Source: Amorphophallus konjac (taxonomy: Eukaryota; Streptophyta; Magnoliopsida; Alismatales; Araceae). Taken from it: a DNA stretch of 64,000 nt. Numbering within the stretch: position 1 is the stretch's first letter; every line of letters begins with the position of its first letter. Position numbers and translations under genes: made by a program. Below the pieces are notes generated by a model that was given only the letters and a program-made list of their open reading frames with translations, did not search any database and was not told the origin of the DNA. Shown here piece by piece: positions 18,915 through 32,009 of this stretch. The DNA lies in the NCBI GenBank assembly GCA_022559845.1, contig CM040118.1, forward strand, positions 446,708,053-446,772,052. The letters are read 5' to 3'.

Positions 18915-21900
18915 TGTAATACCCAAAAATTATATATATATATATATATATATATTCTGAGATTTTCTAGAGACTAATGAGATTGATGAATTTAAATAGA
19001 TTTTTCTTGGTTAAATAAGTTATTATAGAAGCGTAAATGATAACCAATTGACTTGGCCCATTTAAATAAGCCCAAGAGACCTAAAACCAAGCCCATAAGG
19101 TTTAGCCCATATTCTAGAAGCTTAAATTAGTGTATTTATAGAATTTTGGGGGATAATTACTCCTTAAATGGATAAACAAATAGATAAATAATCGGAAGAG
19201 TTTGAAATCAATCAAATTCGGCGCCCAAGCCCAAACGCGGTCTATCAGGCAACTGCATGGGGACTAAAAACGGTCTAGACTGGACCGCTAAGCACTGCAG
19301 ATTCCGTGAATGGAAGAAGGCATGAAAAGATGGGAACTTTAGCATCCAAATCGCTTAGGATCGATACTATCTCTTAGATAGATGCGTCTAGAAGGCTTGA
19401 GGATCGAATTGGTGATCTAATTAGGACTCTAAGTTCGTTCAAATCCCTAAAACCCTAGCTAAACCTATAAATAGACCCAAAAGCAACCTGCGCGACCCTT
19501 ACTTTTGGCTCGCGTGGAACTAAGGTAAGGAGGATGAATTAGAGGTATGTTCTTTAGAATATTTTGTTCATCATACTAAGGTCTAACTACCCTCCAAATT
19601 TCGTGGTATTAGGTGAAGGGGATCAGAAGTTAGAAGGCCACAAAGTTGCTGGTTCGGTTCAGGACGAGCAGAACTGGGGTCAAGTTCCAACCCAAAATTG
19701 GAAGTCTAAAGCCCATATCAGAGGTAGGTTATCTCATGAACGGCTTAAACTTGATGTTAGGAATAAAAGCCATTTGATTTCAATCGTTTTCATGTATTGT
19801 ACATAGAGAATTTTATGTTTTATTGGGACTATGCATTTAGTGTAATCTCCATGCATAAATCTTAGCCCTAATTAACTTAAAAAGAAAATCCCTTGTTCAT
19901 TTTACACAAATCCATGCATATTCTTGACCTATACTCGTTCTATCATGTTTTATAGTATGTTCTCGTTGATTCTCATGCATAACATACCCTAGATTAGAGT
20001 TTATTTTACTATTTTATCGGTTTTCTGTCAAACAGACAGAAACAGTCTATAGGTGACCGCCAGAGGTAGCTAAGCGGCCCATCGATAGACTGCTAGACTC
20101 CTGAAAACAGTCCGCACTAGATCACTTTTTAGTTCTGAGAACTAGCCCGAGCCTAATTGAATTTTGCCTAAGTAGAACTCTATAATTATGGTATTTTTCA
20201 CTCAAAATTATGTTTATTTCCTGTGAAACACCCTGTTTTAACATGAGCATGATTTTAAACTTTATTTTCATTACCATGTAATTTCGTGCCTAAACGTTAT
20301 AGTTTTGTAATTAAATATTTCCTCTTATGTTTATGAAACATGATTCATGGTGGTATGAGAACGATGTTTTGATCGCTGTTTTCACACTATCCACTCTTAT
20401 CTCTTGAGTCATTTTCTTAAGTACATGGCATATACTCCGGTATGTGACCATTAGTTACACTTTGCACTTACAAGCACACTCTCTTGGACATATGAAGCTC
20501 TCCACCAGATATTCCTTCTGTCGGACTAGGGGATTATGTTTCAAGGCCTCCGTAAGACTACGTAAGCCTGGGATTCCCACTAGGACGCCGAGCTGGTTGA
20601 ACCATCAAAGCCAATTGTCTAGAAAGGACTTTACTGGTATTTTATGTGTTCTGGACATTAGCGGCCCTATGGCTGACCGCCAGATTCTGTTAGCGGCTAT
20701 TCACCGAACCACTAAAAGATACCTGGCGGCCATTCACTAGACCGCTAAAGCTCCAAAAGGTTTCCCTGCATCGACACTTCTTTTTCATACGTCGACTCTA
20801 TTTATGAAACGATCTAGACTCTGACCGCTTTCTTCATAAAATGGTCCAGTAAACGACCGCTTTATCTCTCAACCTGTCTAACCCGAGGTGTGACCTTTGG
20901 GGTTGGTTTTCTTGAGTTCTTAGATGGTCTTCGGATTATCTGGAGTCTCAACACATGTTTAACGAAGTTAATATTAAGATATGAAACGTATTGAATATAC
21001 CATTATGCTGTCGGAATGTCACCAGAGTATAATATTCTTTTAATTCATCTTTGATATCTCATGTCAGTTTTGATATGTTCTATACCTTGGTTACTTGGTC
21101 ATGAAACTTATTATTTGGAATCGAATTATTGGCCGAAATTATTGTTATATCTCGTGGAAGTAGCTGGATTTATAACTTGAAGATGCAAGACCAGGCACGG
21201 ATTGTGTCCAAGGGCTCCATGCTAGTCCCCACGGTTGATGGTCGAAAACGTGCTATAAACCATGGGGTATGATGATACTGGTGTCCCATTACGCTGGGAG
21301 TACTTTCTCTTATAAATGAGTGAAACTCACGAGGCTCGTTATACAATTACATGCTTGTTAATGACTTTCTAGTACATAGCCTTTACAAGGTTGTGTAAAG
21401 TACTTTATAGTTACATGCTCGTACATTCTTGTTCATGAAAGGCCAAATTTACATCTACATGATTAATCTTGCTTGTTCATGGTCTATACTCACTCACATC
21501 TACTTGCTCAGTTATTTCATGATTCTTGATCATTTTGATTTATATCGCATGTTTATCGCATTCTTATTTTTACCTTAAGATCTAGAGATAAGACATTAAT
21601 CATTTAAATATTACCTTCATGTTGATGCGAAGATACCTATTGGGCAAGTGTGCTCATACCTACTTTCTCAATTTTCCAGGAAGTATAGGTGAATCGGATT
21701 CGGAATATACAAGTAGCGGGTCCGAGAGTGATTGAAGGTCAAATGGATAGAGAGAAGACCTAGTTGTCAAGTGTCTAGTTGAGTCCTATTGTAATTTTCC
21801 ATTTTCTTGAGTCTATGATGTAAGGATGTTGAAGTCATGAATCTAATGTACCTTATGATTACTAGTATGGAATAAAGTTAGAATTTTGAAAAAAAATATA

Positions 21901-22022
21901 CTTGTGTAATTACTTTTATGTGATTATCTTGCGCTCTGATTTCTTGCTTGCGAGAGAATTACCATGCCGGCTGTTCACGTTCCGATATTCCTTCCGCTGT
22001 ATTAAAAGCTCGGGGCGTGACA
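18915..22022 (+). mobile_element. Element N 3' LTR
   Basis: 3,108 bp, nearly collinear with the 5' LTR, including the (AT)n run, the TATA box at 19466 and motif clusters at 19235-19310, 20040-20125 and 20655-20880. It ends GGGGCGTGACA before the right TCCTT. One arm of the TGAGC stem-loop is mutated here (TGGGC, about 21641). Confidence 0.92.
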
Positions 22023-22027
22023 TCCTT
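22023..22027 (+). repeat. Target site duplication of N, right
   Basis: TCCTT directly after the terminal CA of N, matching 9868-9872. It is shared with the start of the resumed B LTR. Confidence 0.95.
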
Positions 22028-22578
22028 GTTTCGCTAGATCGAGTCACCGTGTACCGGTATAGGTGCAGAGGGCTATCCCCGCACGACGTTAGCTTTTTCG
22101 GGAAATGGTTTTATATGTGGGCCATGGGTATGGCCAACGATTGTGAGTCCAGTGACCCAGCCACGGGCTAGGGGTTTCTTAGTCTCCCTTAGAAAGGGAA
22201 TGGACTCGACGGTTGTGGGTTGCCTTAAGAGTCCCTTTGATAGTGGTTTTTGACTCTTGAACTAGGTTGATTTGACAGCATAGCACTGTATGGTGCAACG
22301 GCCTTGGGATGAGTCGCGTGACTCTATGGCCGTTGGATTAGCAAGTCTAGCTAGTCGTCCTGAGCCTGGTGGCACCGACCCACCCTGTGTTACTTCGGTG
22401 TTTCTTCTACCGAGAGCTTCTTTCTTGAGTGACCTTTCCCACTAGTTGTAGCTCTCCTACGCACGCGTGTGTGGACCCACTTGGGAGTGGTGGAGAGCTT
22501 GTCCCGGTGAGATGATTTTTTGGCTAGTTACCATAGGGCCCCTCATTTTGGTAGCATGCGTCTAGGCTGGGGGGAAAA
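22023..22578 (+). mobile_element. Element B 3' LTR, middle part
   Basis: It continues the B LTR exactly where it broke off at 9872 (TCCTTGTTTCGCTAGATCGA, equal to the 5' LTR near 3530) and runs to the equivalent of about 4080. It is cut at 22578 by element C, after GGGGAAAA. The remainder of this LTR must lie to the right of the window. Confidence 0.85.
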
Positions 22579-25147
22579 TGTAACGTCCGAGATTTTTGGA
22601 TTATGTTTCCGCGGGTTGCGAATCGTGTCCGAGTGAGTTTCAAACTTTTATATTGGTTTTTCAGACCCTTTGTTGGTGCGTTTGTTGGTTATTATGGGTT
22701 CAAGGCGGCACGTGGAGTGGTCCCACTTTTTTCTGGAATTTTTCTAGGTTGGAATATATTTTTCGGGGTTTTTATGGAATTCCATGGATTTTCTAAATGA
22801 AATAAAATTATATATAATAAAAATAAAATATAAAAACCATTTTTTAACCCCCCTCTCTCCCCCTCCGTTCTCTCGTCTCTCTCGACTCACCCTCTCCCTC
22901 ACTCTCCCGTCTCTTTCCCCTCTCCCATTCTCTCCTCTGGCAGCTAACGGCGGTGAGGAGGCTCGGGGTGGAGCGACGGCAGCGGCGCGCGACGAGGGCA
23001 ACACTGAGAGGCGAGCAAAACATCGAGGCGGAGGTGGTTGCATTCGTGGGAGCGGATCGTGTGGGGTGATCACCGATCTTTGAGGTTTCGATGGGTTAAA
23101 GCTTCAGAAAGTTAGGGGGATGGATCCCTACTCTCCCCGCATGTTTTCCCCGTGTTCCCATGCCACAGTGAGGTCGAGAGCGGGAGTGTTTCTTGTTTGG
23201 GGGTTAAATGCATGTCGGGGTTGAGCGACGGTTTTTTGCCGATCTAGGCCTTGATTTATGGTTTGATCGTCGCTTTCCGATCGTAGGAATGCCCGGGGAT
23301 GGATTCCCCATGCTTTTCCTTCATCCCGCGAAGAATGGGACTCGCGATCGAACTCCGTGTGGAGTTCGGGGTGTTTTCTGCAAAATCGACAGCGGAGGGC
23401 CACATGGGTGGCCATCGCATCTAGGATTGGGCGGCCAATGGTCTGGCCGCCCAAGTCTACTGGGCGGCCAAAGGTTGGGCCGCCCAGTGTTGCAGGCTGC
23501 CAGCAGTCTAGCCGCCCTACCCCCCATGTAGCCCAATATCTGGGCGGCCAAAGAGTTGGCCGCCCAGGTCCTCTAGGCGGCCAGAGAGATGGCCACCCAG
23601 ACCCTACTTTGCCCAGGGTGGGCGGCCAGAAGGTTGGCCACCCAGGCCCTCTCGACGGTCAAGAGGATGGCCGCCCAGCCCCTTTTGTTTTCCCAGTGTG
23701 TCTGTATGAGGCGCGGCTTTGCGGAATGTGTGTTCGTGTAGTTTCGGGTGTTCTGTCATTTCCGGATGCTTATTGTGGACCATCCCGGTGTGTTTTGTGT
23801 GGGGTGGGCAGTCATTTTTGTAAATGGGCTATCTATGTCGACTGCTCCTGCGAGAGTCCCGTGACCGTGGAGGGTATTCCCGCGTAAGGGCTGTGATCAC
23901 GGCTATGTATCCTCATAGAAATTATGGGCCGAGGATCTTGAGTTTCTGTCGTCTGTCTTAGATGGTTTACCCGTAGCCGACAATGTTGTTCTGATGTTCC
24001 CTATGGTTTAGGTGTGTGAGTAGGCATATCCTTGGGATTTCCCCTAAGAGCGCGGAGGTTTGTGCCCTACTGTTTCACTGCTTGGAGGGCTGGTCATGAT
24101 TGAACCGGGAGAGAGCGCCTTGTGTGTACAACACTCCTATAGAGGCGAGATCGTCTAAATGAGTGTACCTTGGTTAAGACAAGTGTATGTTGCTGACGAG
24201 TGCACTGGTGCATACCCATGTCAGGTAGCTGGATACGGCCATGCCGTTGGGTGCAGAGGTACGGATCCTAGCCAGTCCCAGGGTGTGGTGTGTGTGAGTG
24301 TCTCTTCTGCTCCTCCCGAGACCTAGGTGTGAGTAGTGTGTGCGCATATGAGGCCTTGGCGCAGTATAAGACGTCAATGGATGCATCTGGCCATGTTATG
24401 TATACTCGAGTGGCGGATCCTATGCTGGTAAAGGTTGAGTTACCGACAGCGTTGTCGTGGCCCTTCCGACAGATGAGCTGGTGTCGCCCTGGGTGTAGGG
24501 CATGGTTCCTTTGCTAGTTCTAGCTTGAGATCAAGGGTTACTAGTGTTTAGAGGTTCTCCCGAGGGTGAAGGTTCCGTGTGTGGCTGCATGGCCTTATCA
24601 GTGGTTCCGTCTGCGAGGATGGATCGTCCAACTGTGAGAGTCAGAGTTGTGTAGAGGTTTCGCGTTCTCTCCGTTTACCATATTCTTGTTCTGGCCGCCG
24701 TTGTTATTGTTGTTATTTCATTATTACCGCTGCTGTTGTTACTGTTTATCATTTTAATTGTGGTGGGACTACTGAGCCAATGAGATGAGGCTCACTCCCT
24801 ATTTTTTTAAGGTGCGGCATTTCTCCTCGGGGTGGCACGTCTCAGTCGAAGGTTCGCTAGTTGCCAGCTCCCCAGATTACCGGGGTATGTCCCGAGACAG
24901 TGTATGTTTATTTTCTTTGACTATACTTGTAGACTAGACTCTATAGTTATATTATTGTTAAAATGCGATTTTATTTTTGTCAGAATTATAGATTAATTAT
25001 GTTAATTTATTTTTCTGCTATTGTTTAGAATTTCAATGCATAACCACAACACTCCAAATAACCCTTATGCGCCCTCTGGCTCGTGGGTGGCGGGCCAGGA
25101 TTCATGGTATCGGATACGTCCCAGTATCCGAATCTTGGGCCGTTACA
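22579..25147 (+). mobile_element. Element C 5' LTR
   Basis: Runs from TGTAACGTCC to CCGTTACA, 2,569 bp, followed by a primer site; the matching 3' LTR starts at 36002. It contains an AT-rich stretch (22797-22840), a pyrimidine-rich leader (22848-22940), GGGCGGCC inverted repeats (23429-23685), a GTT/ATT tract (24698-24760), a TGAGCC/GGCTCA stem-loop (24773-24794) and a CGGATAC/GTATCCG stem-loop near its end (25111-25130). End sequences and layout match B, but the promoter-side half differs. The expected left duplication is GAAAA (22574-22578). Confidence 0.88.
23429..23685 (+). repeat. GGGCGGCC/GGCCGCCC hairpin array in C 5' LTR
   Basis: About six imperfect inverted repeats in a row. Clear ones are 23429-23452 (arms GGGCGGCCA/TGGCCGCCC), 23461-23486 and 23541-23566 (11-bp arms around AGAG). 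Spacers often end in CAGGTCCTCT or CAGGCCCTCT. The C 3' LTR holds a longer version (36851-37235). Confidence 0.85.
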
Positions 25148-25149
25148 GT

Positions 25150-25162
25150 TGGTATCAGAGCG
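25150..25162 (+). other. Primer binding site of C
   Basis: TTGGTATCAGAGC follows the LTR end (25147) by two bases; tRNA-Met type. Confidence 0.9.
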
Positions 25163-25196
25163 TGATTGTGGAATGCATGGGAATTTGAGACAATAT

Positions 25197-28100
25197 TGTC
25201 ACGCCCCGAACCGATAACAGCGGAAGGCATGCTCGGAACGTGGCAGCGAAACAGTCATGTCAATCAGAGTAAACCAAGCAACATGTAAAACAATACCAAA
25301 AATACAAGCAGGCCAAGTTTTAACAAAAATAATAATTTTTATTAATATCAAAAACTTTAAATTTCAATTTGACTCGACTTACAATAATGGACTCAATAAA
25401 AGAAAACAAAGAAAAAGGGAAATGAACATGACTCACTACACTAACTAGACTCCATCAAATTGAAGAAAAGAAGACTCCGGTCTCTAAGCTCCACGTTCAC
25501 TCCATCACACTGGCCCGTTCCAAATTTCACACACATCGATCACCGAATTACCTAAAAAATGTTAAAGCAGGGAGTGAGCAAGAAGCTCAGTAGGATTTAT
25601 ACTCTATCGCCAGACAGAATTTAAGTAATTAACCATTTCATGAAGATGAATGAACGATGTGTAAAACACAAATAAAGCAAACTAAGTAAACAGTATGAAC
25701 AGAAGAAAATGATAATTTAATGGAATTGATATAATGCAAGTCAAGATATCAAGAGCAAGTAACTATAACTTTCATGTGAATGGCCATTTATCAAATCAAG
25801 TCAAGTCACGTCAAGCAAGTACTTTCATGAAATTCACACGTACATCAAAGTTTCACGAGGATGTGGAATGTCGTAGACTCAACACACTAGATAGTACTTT
25901 GGGGCAATGCCTCCCCATGTCATTAAAACTCCAATGGGCACTACAACTTTTCAGGCGCTCTCCCCAAGACCAGACTGGGCCCCTACGGTGCATTGGCATT
26001 GAGGGTTGGATCGGAGATCCCACGAAATCTAGACATCCACAATTATTAATGGCCAAGAGTTCCAAGGTCAAGCTATGTATTCAAGGCGATAGGTGTAGGA
26101 ATAGGGATTTCTTGAGATTTCCAAATAATAAACTTATTAATCAAGAGGAAAAGTCATTTAACGAAAATGACTTTAAGAAGGATATGGAATGGATGGAATT
26201 CAGAAATAGACCCGATAAAGGTCATAATCTCGAGGTTCAATAGCCTGAAGAGGCTATATTGGTTTAACATACAACAAAACCACAAAAATCAGAATTTCTA
26301 GAATACTGAATGAAGACGCGGTCAAGACCAAAACTGCTACTAGGACAATGCAGTCTCAGGAGAACCACGGCCATGAGGTTTGGGCCGAAGCTGACTAGAC
26401 CGAGTCGGGTGATGCAAGAACGCGTCAGTCATGGCTGACGTCTTTAAAATAAGGCGTCTGGGAAATCGGACACGTCAAAAATTGGCCACATGGCTCCGAG
26501 AAGATGACGGTCTAGTCAAGACCATAGCCAAGAAGTGCAGTCTTGGAAGGACCGTTTTTCATAAATCTGATAGTTTTTCGGCAGAACTTCGACAGGGCCT
26601 CGTTCCGCCAAAATAGACTTTCAATGGGTTCAGGTCTTGGTGGTACAACTTGCTCGGCGTCCTAGTGGGAATCTCAGGCTCGCGGAGTCTTACAAAGGCC
26701 TTGGAACATGAACACCTAGTCCGGCGGAAGGAATATCTGACGGAGAGGTATTCGATGTCCAAGAGTAAATGGCTTAAAATCCACGGAAAACGAAGGTAGC
26801 GGTAAGTCGAAACCACCGGAGTGGCACGACCCTCAAACCATCTTAAGAAAGCAACAAGTTATGAACAACAATTAAAGGATAGTACCAAACTTTTTTTTAC
26901 AAGTTAGATCATGATTCGACCATATATTTCTACATTTTCTCCAACAATAGAAAGATAAGAAATGATCAAAATTCGAACTTGACAATTCCATCAACCTAAA
27001 TGGTCATGTTCTGTAGTGTTTTAGCTTCAGTTGCGAGTAATATGACAGCATAAATATAGCCTAATACGCAGAGAAATGAGGCGATTTTATGCTGTAAAAC
27101 AAGAAAAAATGGTATTCTACAGGCCGCAACTAGCATAAGACAGTCTCAGGAAGACCGCTAAAGTAATATATATTTGTTTTTTTATTTTTTTTAAATACTT
27201 AATGAAGGCATCTAGGTATCTGGATGCGTTCAAGTTGACGCGTCAGGACGATAAGATGCTGCCATAATTTCTTGAAAATATCAGATAATAAAATAATAAT
27301 AAAAAATGTAAAGACGCGTCCAAGAGAGGAGACGCGTCTATGAAAATAATATATTTTTTTGAAAACAAGGGTGATGAGACGGTCTATCGCATGACCGTTT
27401 ATTCACCAAGCGGTCGCCGGTACGACCGTTTTTAAAATAGAGATCCGCCGATGGCGAACCCCGACAGACCTTGATTAAAACGGCGATTGCGAGCAATATG
27501 CTGAACGAAATTTAGGCAAAATGGTACCAATGGAAAGAGCATTCAAAGGCAAATAAGATAGCATGCTTTGATTAGTGTTTAGGCTAAGATAAACCAACAT
27601 AAGATGAACTTAAAGTAAAGGTAACCTTTCGGGTATACCTCCGAGTAAACTAAGAAATTCGATCAACATGGTATACTAAAATTGAGTAAAATAGTATCAA
27701 ATGAAACAGGACAGAAGGACGAACAAGATGACATGCTTGATTATTAGTTCAACCTGGGAGAAACCTACCTATTCGGATCAGAAAATCGGACACTGCGAAG
27801 AGCCCTAATCGCGCATCTCGCCATTCCTCACCGTCCCATGCCCAAATTCACCCACAATCGACCCCGCCGCCGACCAAAAGATCAAATAGGGGTTTTAGGT
27901 CGCCGAAGTCCTCAATTTATAGCGTCTATAGATGCTTCTTGAGATCGAATTGGACTAGAGAGTCCTAGGGGAAAAATCGGTGAAAAACTCGAAGCTCACC
28001 CAAATCTGTGCCGCCACCGTCGAATAGAAGCCTATAGAGTTAGGGTTTTGGAAGGGGAAATGTTCTTCTATGATGGGCCTAACAATTGGGCTTGGTTTGG

Positions 28101-28770
28101 GCTCGATTGGTTGAGAATTGGGCTCGAATTAGATCGATTAAGGTTGATCCATTAAGAACAACGAATTTTTGTTATAACCTCTTTAATTCGGCCTAATTAA
28201 ATTTTTATTAGAGGTCGGCCCAGTTGACAATATTGTTAAACATTTCGTTCCCTATAAGAATATAATTTTTCTATATTTTTTATAAATTGGTCGAAACTTT
28301 AACCTATAGGTGAAATTCAATTAATTTTAATTTATATATATATTAAATTCAGATTATCGTGGAAAAATTCAATTGTGTCTTGGAATATGAAATTTCTTTT
28401 ATGGTCATGGTATAAAAATAATTATACCTTTTTTTATTTATATAATTTGGCCATTTATAAAATAAATAATGTCTTTTAACTAAGAGAATTATTGAAGTCT
28501 TTAAATGACAAGTTAATTTGGAAAATAACTATTTTAATCTTTTCCAATATATCAATCTCACTCTTATGTCAGGTTGAAATTTAATTATTCATTCATTTTT
28601 GTAAACTTATTTTTCTTTTCTTTTTGTTCATTTTTAATTATTCTAATAAGATTAAATTTTTAACTTAATTCACAACATGTTTTTCGTATATTTCTTTTTC
28701 TCATATTTTTATTTCAATACATATTTCATATTTTTAATTTTATCCTTTGTTAATTAACTGGGGTGTTACA
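25197..28770 (-). mobile_element. Element D: reverse-oriented solo LTR related to N
   Basis: On + it runs from TGTCACGCCCCG to GGGGTGTTACA, so read in reverse it starts TGTAACACCCC and ends CGGGGCGTGACA, like the N LTR. Its reverse complement shares with N a conserved stretch (near 26640-26740) and the TGAGC/GCTCA stem-loop (25575-25589). There is a TATAAAT on the minus strand near 27918. No primer site, polypurine tract or second LTR adjoins it, so it is a solo LTR left by LTR-LTR recombination. Flanks AATAT and GATGC do not match, so a clean duplication is missing. It splits C between its primer site and gag. Confidence 0.75.
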
Positions 28771-28877
28771 GATGCAGAGACTATGAGTCTAGAGAGTCCA
28801 ATACAGTCGACAACTAGCTTAGGGTGTTTTGTTTTATTCACCCCCCCTTTGTTTTCTGTGTTTGTGTTAAGGGTTAG
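28771..28877 (+). other. Element C untranslated leader after D
   Basis: The short C leader resumes here (GATGCAGAGACTATGAGTC) and aligns loosely with the B leader at 5190-5260. A CCCCCCC run sits at 28841-28847. No gene. Confidence 0.6.
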
Positions 28878-30043
28878 ATGGCGTCGAGGAGGCGAGTTCG
28901 AGCATTGTCAGAAGTGCCGACGGGGGCTCAAGAGGAGCCGAATCATGAGGAACTTGGTAGCGAGTCTTTTCCTCTAGAGGTAGTGGCCCCTGGTGTGCTA
29001 GGTCAGGCCGAGTTTTATGCTAGTATGTATCAGTTCTTCATGCGGCAGATGAGTCAGCAACATCGTGGTCTGGAGGCTGGCGAGGGCAGTTCGTCACATG
29101 GTGGCCGTGGAAGTATTTTGCGGGAGTTTCTGCAGTTTCACCCACCGACGTTTGAAGGCCAGCCAGATCCTGATGTTGCGAGATCATGGGTTGATGAGAT
29201 GGAATGGGTGTTCCGGTCTATGGAGTGTGCTGAGGATGAGAAGGTTTTGCTGGCGAGTTACCAGTTTCAGGGATCAGCCTTGTCGTGGTGGACCACAAAG
29301 TGGGAATCGGCATTTTAGTAACGTCCTCTACGTCAGATTCTGTGACAGGAGTTTCTTGCGGCCTTTGAGCGAGTTTTCAGCCCAGAGCATGTCAGGACGA
29401 GGAGGATGTATCAGTTTATGGAGCTGCCACAGGGTGATATAACAGTGATGCAATATCGGTCTCAGTTTATGGAGTTGGATCACTATGCACCCCTTATCAT
29501 GGCAAGTGAGAGATTGAAGACTCAGCAGTTCGTCAGAGGTATGAGGCAAGAACTTAGACACCCAATGATTATGATTTATGTTGCGGATATGGAATTAGCT
29601 TATCAAGCCGCGGCAGATTTAGAGGAGGATTGGCTGAGAACCCGAGAGCAGGTCGGTACAGGGCAGTTTCAGTCAGGCCAGGGTCAGCCGAGGACCCTTT
29701 AGCACAGTATGTTCCCTAGCAATTTTAGAGGCAGTCAGAATCAGCATCTCTTCCATCTCCTGACTTGAGTTCTTCCCCTTCGAGATCGAGATGCAGTCGG
29801 ATGACTAGGTTGTTCAGAAGAAGCAGGTCTAGCAGGAGGCACCAGGAGTAGGAGGAGCAGGTGTCAGTGGTGACTATTCAGCAGCCAGTGGTTCGACCAC
29901 TACGGCATGGTATGAATAAGCAGCCAAGACAGTGTCCGAGATGTGGCGGGTTTCACAAGGGCAGGCCGTGCACTGTGGATGAAGCAAAGCTGGAGTGTTT
30001 TAGGTGTGATCAGATCTGTCATATTGCTCGCGAGTGCCCATGA
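28878..30043 (+). pseudogene. Element C gag with two zinc knuckles
   Basis: The ATG at 28878 follows GGGTTAG. The N-terminal part is low complexity, then the capsid signature FLQFHPPTFEGQPDPDVARSW (about 29125) and SALSWWTTKWE (about 29275) appear. In-frame stops at 29316, 29319 and 29343 interrupt it, and the same frame resumes with a capsid C-terminal half to 29702 (RMYQFMELPQGDITVMQYRS). After a frame change, knuckles follow: C-x2-C-x3-H-x4-C (CPRCGGFHKGRPC, about 29936) and C-x2-C-x4-H-x4-C (CFRCDQICHIAREC, about 29997). The Gag resembles that of Tekay/Del-like gypsy elements. No protease or polymerase follows in recognisable form. Confidence 0.82.
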
Positions 30044-31992
30044 CGGCCACCCCAGTCCCAACCATCTCTGCAGCGTTCCACTAGCCTGGTGATTCAGGGA
30101 TCCCGACGTGTGTGAGGCACTTGACTGGGCAGAGTTGTTGTACTCGTCCTGTGGAAGGTACACGTGAATTTTTGGTTATTATATGTTGTGCTTGTGTTAA
30201 TTCCGCTGTTTCATTGTTATATTTGTGCTTTTAGGTGCTTGTGTTTTTCCCGAAGTGTGTTCGGGAGTCCCCGAAAGCGTCCTGTGCGATGGCAGTGGAG
30301 CTGCCTGTGAGGGTTATGTGTTCATCCCTCTTCATGCCTTGGTGCATAGGTGTTGTTAAGGTCGTGTAGAATCGGGCGTGTATAGTCACCAGCTGAGATA
30401 GTATGTCGTGTTATAGGGTTGGTGTTGGGTCTCTCTATGTACCCTGATGTTAAGACATGCGCGTGTAGATGGTTTGCCAGGCGAAGAAGGGAGATTGTAT
30501 TCCAGAACCGAGGAGTGTAGGCCTCTTCACCTCCATTTTTGGATCCCGTTAATTTGTTTGGAGGTCGTGTTATGGAGGATGCCAGATTTTCCCCCGCCTT
30601 TATGGTATAATCGGTGCATAGTTGCGCAACGGAAGCGTGGTGGACCCATAACCCACAGGCTCCAGGATTGGATTTGTAGTAGTGTATGGCATGTGTTTCA
30701 ATGGTAAGTGTGTCTTGAAGGTGTTGGAGTCGGTTGTAGAGAGTTGCCTTTGGGTGAAATGCTGTATTGGCCGTGTGAGTGGCCTTGGTTGTCGTGCGTT
30801 GGCAGTGGTATTGTGCTGAGTCGCTAGCAGAACTGAGAATTGGGGAGCTCAATGGTGAGAGTGGTTGGATGAGGATGAGTATTGCGCCAGTTTTTTCCCA
30901 TGAATTGTGTCGCGTGGCTCGGGGTGGAGTCACTTAGCGGTCGGTATTGAGGCAGGTCGTGGTCGATGGGGTCGGTTGTATGGCGCAAGTGTGCGGTGCT
31001 CAAAGATGAGCTTGTGAGTTGACCGACCTTGGTCAGTGTGGATGTTCCGGGGGTAGATCCGAGTAATGAGAGTTGTTGGCGTTGAGAATGAGATCCTGTG
31101 TGGATGTCGTGATGAGTAGCTGAGGGAGTTGCTGGAATTGCTAAACGCCCTGATAATATGTTGTTTAGTGCGCCGGTTGTTCGGCGGATGTGGTATACAA
31201 GATCGGTCAAGTGATGTAACGATTATGGATGAAGTGCTTGTCTATGACAAGACACGAGAGAGTTTGGAACTTGGTGCATCTTGTGGTGCCACTATCCGGA
31301 TTGCGGTGTTCCCTTGGCTCATAAGGAGCTGTGTAAGGGGACTGTATGTATGGGCGTCGAGAGTTGGTTATTGTTGGTCAGTAGTTCGGGTAGAACTGTG
31401 ATGTTGGTATGGGTAGCTTTGGCCGATTGTGTTGTGGTGCAGCTATCCTCTCGATGAAAGAATCCCCCAAAGTGTGAATGTGAGAAGGGAGCCCCGCTTT
31501 GGGAAAGGAGTTTGGGGCGACGTGCCCAGGATCATCGTGATTGAGGAGTTTGAGGTTCGCGCGAGTGACCTCGCTGTTCTGTCTCCTCTCGAGAAGTTGG
31601 AATTGGCCGGATTGCCAGGGAGGACCAAGATGGTGCCGAGCAATGTGTGGCTAGTGTCCGGAGGGACTGATTGGTAGCTCTGCAAGAGAAGTAGGAGAGG
31701 ACGGTAGCCAGGGACTTCTTGTCGGTGTGTGACCGGCGGCTGGTAAAGGGTTTTCTGCAGCCAATGTGGGATCGATGAGTTGGTTGTTGTGCGTGGTGGA
31801 TTTCGAACAGTGAAGTCCGAGGCGGTTGTTTGCAACTATGTCCCTTGGGTATTGTTGGTGCCCAATGAGGCATTGGTTTTGGGACCGGTGTTGGCCGGTG
31901 AGCATTAGAGGTTTTCGGCATTGGAATGTGTGTCGTTGGCCGTGAGGAGCTGATGGAAGAAATGTAGCCGGTCGAGTATGGTAGTGAGGTTG
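30044..31992 (+). other. Element C internal region without recognisable pol
   Basis: About 1.9 kb of TG-rich DNA downstream of gag. A weak trace of a protease-like segment may lie near 30165-30230. CATAACCCACAGG at 30647-30659 matches B at 6972 within a longer similar block. No reverse transcriptase, integrase or RNase H motif is visible in any frame. Long open stretches on the minus strand (for example 30322-30933) show no domain. Confidence 0.6.
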
Positions 31993-32009
31993 TGTTGGCA
32001 TCAAAAAAA

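Larger units (their letters stand above)
9873..22022 (+). mobile_element. Element N: complete chromovirus (Tekay/Del-like Ty3/gypsy)
   Basis: A 12,150-bp element with two 3.1-kb LTRs, a tRNA-Met primer site, one gag-pol reading frame (13213-18843), a polypurine tract and a perfect 5-bp target duplication. Domain order is Gag, CCHC knuckles, protease, reverse transcriptase, RNase H, integrase and C-terminal chromodomain, which defines a chromovirus. The LTRs differ at only a few positions per hundred by eye, so the insertion is moderately young. A PIF/Harbinger-like element interrupts pol at 14726-15961. About ten in-frame stops, mostly of C-to-T or G-to-A type, make it inactive. Apart from the transposon, the whole polyprotein stays in one frame. 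Confidence 0.92.

Noticed and set aside
23357..23887. 176-codon Gly/Arg/Pro frame over the C hairpin array
   Set aside because: Periodic translation of the hairpin units; the 3' LTR copy is shifted and broken.
30322..30933. 203-codon open frame on - inside C
   Set aside because: No domain, biased Thr/Pro/His composition, antisense to a decayed element region; likely a by-product of TG-rich sense DNA.
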